From an uncultured Muribaculaceae bacterium (GTDB lineage Bacteria > Bacteroidota > Bacteroidia > Bacteroidales > Muribaculaceae): a DNA stretch of 35,530 bases. The DNA lies in the NCBI GenBank assembly GCA_934667475.1, contig CAKUMB010000016.1, forward strand, positions 1 to 35,530. Reading direction: 5' to 3'. The notes beneath the pieces were generated by a model. That model had not been told where the DNA came from and searched no databases. It saw only the letters and a program-made list of their open reading frames with translations. The stretch's first letter is position 1; every line of letters begins with the position of its first letter. The position numbers and the translations under genes were made by a program. Positions 31,579-35,530 of the stretch are shown here, piece after piece.

Positions 31579-31810
31579 CACTCGGAATAAAACTGGCACG
31601 TTTTAGCAACATGTTATTAGCTCAGCAATTCAGCGGCCAAAGGCCGCACGCGCTGCTTACGCCTATATGTTCCGGCATGCGCTGCTTGACTATTGCCAAC
31701 TGAAGTAGGAGAAGATTAAAAACTGAAATTAAAATGTTACTAATCTATTCAAACAATGGCGCCGCCACGGGACAGCAGCGCTGACTTATGAAAAAATGCG
31801 AAACAGCATT

Positions 31811-32572
31811 ATGAAAAATGCAATGATGAAGCTTGTGCTTGCTTGGTGCTTCATCGTTGCGGGCTGCAGTGCAGCTTATGCCAACAGCATCACCGGCTTT
31901 CAAAGCGGCTGGTGGTGGCAGGCGGCAGGATATGCCGGTCTGGGCAATGCCAACGAGAACCTGGCTTTTGCCGAATATTACACCACGGCCGACAACGCCG
32001 AGGTGACTGTGAGTTTCAATCTGCTGGGCGAGTATGCCAACTATGTGAACCGCGTGTGCGTGTATGCCCGCAAATACGACCCGTCGACCGACGGCAATGA
32101 ATCGATGGTGGCAAAGACGTTTGAGCGCGTGTGGGACTACCGCGACCCGACAGGCAAAACGGGCGCTGTGCTGCTGGCACAGACCACCGACATCAGGCAG
32201 GCCATGAGCCTCAAAGGCACCGTGGCTGAGGCCGGCGCCTATGTGCTGTATGTGACCGCCGACATCAACTCGAAGGCAAAAGACGGCTCTGAGCTGCCAA
32301 TGATAGGCGGCCCGCGCAAAAACCTGACCAAGCTTGGCGCCGGGATCACCAAACTTGAAGGTGGCGACCTTGGGTATATATACGATGACTCTTATAAGGC
32401 ATTCCGCTACAACGGCAACACCGCCTTGCGTGAGAAAGACATATATGACGCCAGCGGCAAGCGCGCACTGGTGATGCAAAACCGCGTGTTGTTTGCCCCC
32501 AACGACTTCTACTCGAAATATTACCGCATTCCTGCCATTGTGTCGACGAGCGACGGCTCCTGCTGGCAGTGA
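31811..32572 (+). CDS. Sialidase, N-terminal fragment (frameshifted gene)
   Basis: 253 residues from the ATG at 31811, which puts a signal peptide at the very start (MKNAMMKLVLAWCFIVAGCS, cleaved near AYA). The body is a lectin-like N-terminal domain, and the fragment ends right after the sialidase motif YRIP (Arg239, first of the catalytic arginine triad) followed by AIVSTSDGS and then CWQ and a stop. One base has been lost near 32560: adding a C to give TCCCTGCTGG restores DGS-LLAVSDARKK and joins this fragment to the next. The joined protein would be about 1,200 residues and would release terminal sialic acid from host glycans. Confidence 0.85.
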   Translation: MKNAMMKLVLAWCFIVAGCSAAYANSITGFQSGWWWQAAGYAGLGNANENLAFAEYYTTADNAEVTVSFNLLGEYANYVNRVCVYARKYDPSTDGNESMVAKTFERVWDYRDPTGKTGAVLLAQTTDIRQAMSLKGTVAEAGAYVLYVTADINSKAKDGSELPMIGGPRKNLTKLGAGITKLEGGDLGYIYDDSYKAFRYNGNTALREKDIYDASGKRALVMQNRVLFAPNDFYSKYYRIPAIVSTSDGSCWQ

Positions 32573-35397
32573 GCGATGCCCGCAAGAAGCACATTCACGA
32601 CATCACCAACGACATCGACATAATTTTGCGCCGCTCAATTGACAACGGCCGCACGTGGAGCACGCCTATGACCATAGCCAAGGGCGAAGCCAAATACAAG
32701 AGCGACGGCACACTCGACTGCCTCAACTCGATAGGCTACGGCGACCCCGCATTTGCCTCGCTACCCAACGGCGACATTCTGTGCGCCTTTATCCACGGCT
32801 ATGGCCTTGGCTTCACCGACAATAACAAAAAGACTTACGACAGCTACGCCATTAGCCGCGACAACGGACAGACGTGGAGCACTCCGCAGTATCTGTGCGA
32901 CAAAAACGGCAACAAGCTGTCGATAATCGAGAACGAGCGCGGCAACATTGCCCCTGGCAACATGTGTGTGGTGAAAAGCGGCCTGCTGGCAGGCAAGGTG
33001 ATAGCCTGCTTCCGCTCGTTCAAATCCGCCTCGGGGTGGTATTACACCAACGGAAACTACTTCCTCGTGTATGATCCCAACAACAACTACTGGCAAGTGT
33101 TGCAGCCAAACGTTGCGACATCATCGGCAATGTTCAAATCGTCGAATGGCACCGACGACGAGGCGCAGCTCGTCGAGGTGGGAGAAAACAAGTTTCTGAT
33201 GTCGATTCGCACCAATGGCACCGGCCAGCGCCAGTTTGTGCTGCTCACCATGAGCGGCAGCACAAGCGACGTGCGCTGGAGTGCAAAAAACCTGGGCCAG
33301 TGCGGCATGAACCTGAAAGAAAAGGCCAACGGCGCCATGACCACATTCATCACCAAAGACGGCAAGGAATACCTGCTGCACACCGTGCCCACCACCCAGG
33401 CTTCGGCCTCGGGAGGCACAGCCACCACCACGCGCTCGGGCCTGTGTGTGTTCTACGCGCTAAAGAGCGATGTGGCCACGGGCAACTTCACATGGACCAA
33501 GAGCCTGTGTCTGAGCGACCCCAACGACTACCTCGACGAGACGGCACAGTACAGCTCAATCACCGTGCAGCAAGACGGAACTGTGGGCATCCTGTATGAG
33601 GGCTACCCGCAAATCATACGCATCGAAGCCGACCAGGTGGACGAGGATGACAACTGCGACCAGGGCGGCGACTACCTGATGCGCGCCATCTACATGAACC
33701 TGCGCATAGGCGACATAATCGATGGGGCGCAGCGCTACGAGCAGCTGCCCCTGCTGCCACCAGTGATAACGCCCGGCACGTCGACATTCGACACCAACAA
33801 ATCCACCGACCGCCCCGAAATTGTGATCACCACCCCCAACGACTTGCAAACGACGGAGTCGAAGGTGGACTACAACATTCAGATATTCAACGAGAAAAAC
33901 GTGATGGTGGCCGAGCGGTCGCTGGGCTGCGAGTTTGACACCAAGTCGGTGACACTGAAATGGAGCGACCTGAAGACCAACGACGGTGTGGCATTTGCCA
34001 CAGCGGTGAAGAACAACTACACCGTGCGCGTCAACGCCAAGTGCTTCACCGGCAACATGACCTACATTTCGCCGTCGGCCATCACATCGCAGATGTATTA
34101 CTTCCGCACCCCCACACGCCTGATTCGCATAGTGGCCAAGCCCGGTGACAACAACGGCGACCCGAGCATCACGGCCAACGGCGTGCAGGCCGACAAGGGC
34201 GTGACAATCACCGCCGGCGTTGGCGACAAGGTGACCGTGCATAGCGGCCACAACCGCGCGCCATATGAGTTTCTGTACTTCACCAGCGACTATGCCGGCC
34301 ACAAGCGCCAATACTTCGACCCGGCCTTCAAGGCAGTGAGCGACAACCCGTCGCAATACTCGATTACGATGCCCAGCGAGCAGGACTTTCCCGACAACGA
34401 CGGAGGCTGCATCACCATATATGCAGTGTATAACCAGGACCAGATAGGCGTTATGACCTACACGGCCACCAACTACTTCAACTCGGCCCACAACACCTAC
34501 AGCGGCTTCAACATGTACCGCCACCCATACTACTCAGAGTGGAGTTCGCTCAACGGCTTCGACGGCCAGGGCGGCACACTATATAACGACGCGTCAGCGC
34601 CAGCCAGCGACTCGGTGTGGGTGTGGCCCACCCCCAGCGCCGACCTCAACCTTAACTACGGCAGCGACGCCCAGAACGTGAGCATTGTCAACCGCCTCAC
34701 CTACCCCACCGAATACAAGAAAAACGGCCTTGACCTGCGCGCCCGCCTGATGAGCGACAAGTCGACGTTTGAAAACTACACCGCAGTGGTGATGCTCTAC
34801 AACGAAACGGAGGGACGCTTCATGCTCCGCTCGGAGGTGGACAAGCAGCAGCGCGCCCGCGCCGCAAGCAACAACTCGGTGTATGCCTACTATGTGGTCA
34901 ACGGCCGCTCGGCCCAATTCTCACAGGGCAGCAGCATTGCCGAAAATGCCATGGGCGTGCGCCAGTGGTATAGCGGCACCCTGCCTGCCGTGACCGACTA
35001 CATGGACTTTGACGACGTGCTGGCACGCGACGGTTCAGACGGCACCCCCACCCTGCGCATAGTGTACTTCCTGATATACAAGACGGGCAGTGAAGACTTC
35101 GCGATAGCCGACCTCACCAAGGGCAGCAACTTTGCCATAAAGGTGGAGCAGGCGATTGTGGCCGACAAGGCTATGACCGGCATCAATGAGGCCACCACAG
35201 ACAGTAATGGCCTGCTGATAGTGGGCCGCAACAGCAGCGCCACGTTCCGCCTTACCGGCGCCGACACTATGGTGACCGTGCACAACGTGCTTGGCCAGCA
35301 GGTGGCACGCTTTGCATTGGAAAATGGTGGCAGCAAGACGATTGAGCTGCCCAGCGGCGTGTATGTGGCCGGTGGCCAGAAGTTTATAGTGCGATAA
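32569..35397 (+). CDS. Sialidase, C-terminal fragment with T9SS tail (frameshifted gene)
   Basis: The frame after the one-base loss; the apparent GTG start at 32569 overlaps the previous stop and is not a real start. It carries the rest of the sialidase propeller: SDARKKHIHDITNDIDIIL with the family acid/base aspartate region, Asp boxes SIDNGRTW (residues 23-30) and SRDNGQTW (96-103), and a degenerate third one (SGSTSDVRW). Residues about 400-870 are beta-rich added domains I do not recognise. The last 65 residues (VTVHNVLGQQVARFAL, SGVYVAGGQKFIVR) are a T9SS sorting domain. Unless the base is a sequencing error, the protein is inactive. An IS3-type end begins 16 bases after the stop. Confidence 0.88.
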   Translation: MSDARKKHIHDITNDIDIILRRSIDNGRTWSTPMTIAKGEAKYKSDGTLDCLNSIGYGDPAFASLPNGDILCAFIHGYGLGFTDNNKKTYDSYAISRDNGQTWSTPQYLCDKNGNKLSIIENERGNIAPGNMCVVKSGLLAGKVIACFRSFKSASGWYYTNGNYFLVYDPNNNYWQVLQPNVATSSAMFKSSNGTDDEAQLVEVGENKFLMSIRTNGTGQRQFVLLTMSGSTSDVRWSAKNLGQCGMNLKEKANGAMTTFITKDGKEYLLHTVPTTQASASGGTATTTRSGLCVFYALKSDVATGNFTWTKSLCLSDPNDYLDETAQYSSITVQQDGTVGILYEGYPQIIRIEADQVDEDDNCDQGGDYLMRAIYMNLRIGDIIDGAQRYEQLPLLPPVITPGTSTFDTNKSTDRPEIVITTPNDLQTTESKVDYNIQIFNEKNVMVAERSLGCEFDTKSVTLKWSDLKTNDGVAFATAVKNNYTVRVNAKCFTGNMTYISPSAITSQMYYFRTPTRLIRIVAKPGDNNGDPSITANGVQADKGVTITAGVGDKVTVHSGHNRAPYEFLYFTSDYAGHKRQYFDPAFKAVSDNPSQYSITMPSEQDFPDNDGGCITIYAVYNQDQIGVMTYTATNYFNSAHNTYSGFNMYRHPYYSEWSSLNGFDGQGGTLYNDASAPASDSVWVWPTPSADLNLNYGSDAQNVSIVNRLTYPTEYKKNGLDLRARLMSDKSTFENYTAVVMLYNETEGRFMLRSEVDKQQRARAASNNSVYAYYVVNGRSAQFSQGSSIAENAMGVRQWYSGTLPAVTDYMDFDDVLARDGSDGTPTLRIVYFLIYKTGSEDFAIADLTKGSNFAIKVEQAIVADKAMTGINEATTDSNGLLIVGRNSSATFRLTGADTMVTVHNVLGQQVARFALENGGSKTIELPSGVYVAGGQKFIVR

Positions 35398-35412
35398 GTC
35401 GAGATAACATGA

Positions 35413-35530
35413 ACTGCACCCCAAAAGTTAGACACAAAACTTTTGGGGTGCAGTATGTATAGACGCCACAATTATGAAGAACGGCTGAATATAGTCAGTC
35501 GCATTCTCTGCGGAGAAACAATTGATTCAA
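35413..35530 (+). mobile_element. Left end of an IS3-type insertion sequence
   Basis: The end resembles TGCACCCCAAAAGTTAGACA, typical of IS3-family ends in Bacteroidetes as remembered. The 17-base arms ACTGCACCCCAAAAGTT (35413-35429) and its complement (35438-35454) form a perfect hairpin around an 8-base loop directly before the first transposase codon. The element runs past the window, so its right end and target duplication cannot be seen. Confidence 0.75.
35455..35530 (+). CDS. IS3-family transposase OrfA, N-terminal part
   Basis: The first 25 codons (MYRRHNYEERLNIVSRILCG, then ETIDS) fit the start of the helix-turn-helix OrfA protein of IS3-type elements, which recognises the element's ends. 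The start codon follows the hairpin's right arm immediately, so translation may be limited by that structure. The gene is cut by the window edge. The family is judged from the short peptide and the terminal repeat together. Confidence 0.7.
   Translation, partial: MYRRHNYEERLNIVSRILCGETIDS

Noticed and set aside
31621..31700. Possible tRNA-like sequence (TTAGCTCAG followed by hairpins)
   Set aside because: No cloverleaf can be formed, and no T-arm GTTCGA sequence follows.
32553..32572. Programmed -1 frameshifting in the sialidase
   Set aside because: No X-XXY-YYZ slippery heptamer and no evident downstream pseudoknot; a lost C is simpler.
1..35530. CRISPR array
   Set aside because: No regularly spaced direct repeats were seen on reading the window.

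Overview
The window looks like a Bacteroidales chromosome, probably a Muribaculaceae-type gut commensal. Support: repeated Bacteroidetes promoters (-33 TTTG/TTG, about 19-20 bp, -7 TAnnTTTG), a GldH lipoprotein, C-terminal tails resembling type IX secretion (T9SS) sorting domains, a DUF6261 protein, a DUF4369-thioredoxin lipoprotein, and a piece of a Bacteroides-type conjugative-transposon traG. This is read from the sequence by eye; no database search was run.

Positions 1-4950 are a clearly AT-richer accessory island. It opens with 29 codons of TraG, including its Walker A motif, cut off exactly where the next gene's stop codon begins. Then, all on the minus strand and tightly packed, come a HIRAN-like protein, a 629-residue protein ending in a DarT-like DNA ADP-ribosyltransferase domain, and a DUF6939/NADAR-like protein. 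This has the shape of a toxin-antitoxin or anti-phage module carried by a conjugative element. A DUF6261 protein with a Ser/Gly-rich tail lies upstream.

Positions 4950-15060 are housekeeping core: an M24 aminopeptidase, a HAD phosphatase, gldH, ricT (PSP1), RNase Y, a 6S RNA, zapA and a small coiled-coil partner (minus strand); an AraC regulator (plus); GtrA, a TRIC-type channel and rsgA (minus); and a small winged-helix protein (plus), closed by a strong bidirectional terminator.

Positions 15060-18920 hold the most unusual locus of the core: a cobalamin riboswitch heading a minus-strand run of three secreted proteins that I do not recognise (138, 393 and 570 residues), with no TonB receptor or known cobalamin gene in the run. 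They are candidates for a new vitamin-B12-responsive surface system.

Positions 18960-31400 return to core genes: a trypsin-like lipoprotein, rplS, gpmI, a plus-strand envelope run (5'-nucleotidase, a GH3/beta-lactamase-fold fusion, a thioredoxin lipoprotein), an unknown secreted protein, the remnant of a secreted protein's T9SS tail, and purT. The end of the window carries a secreted sialidase split by a single-base frameshift and, just after it, the left end of an IS3-type insertion sequence running off the window.
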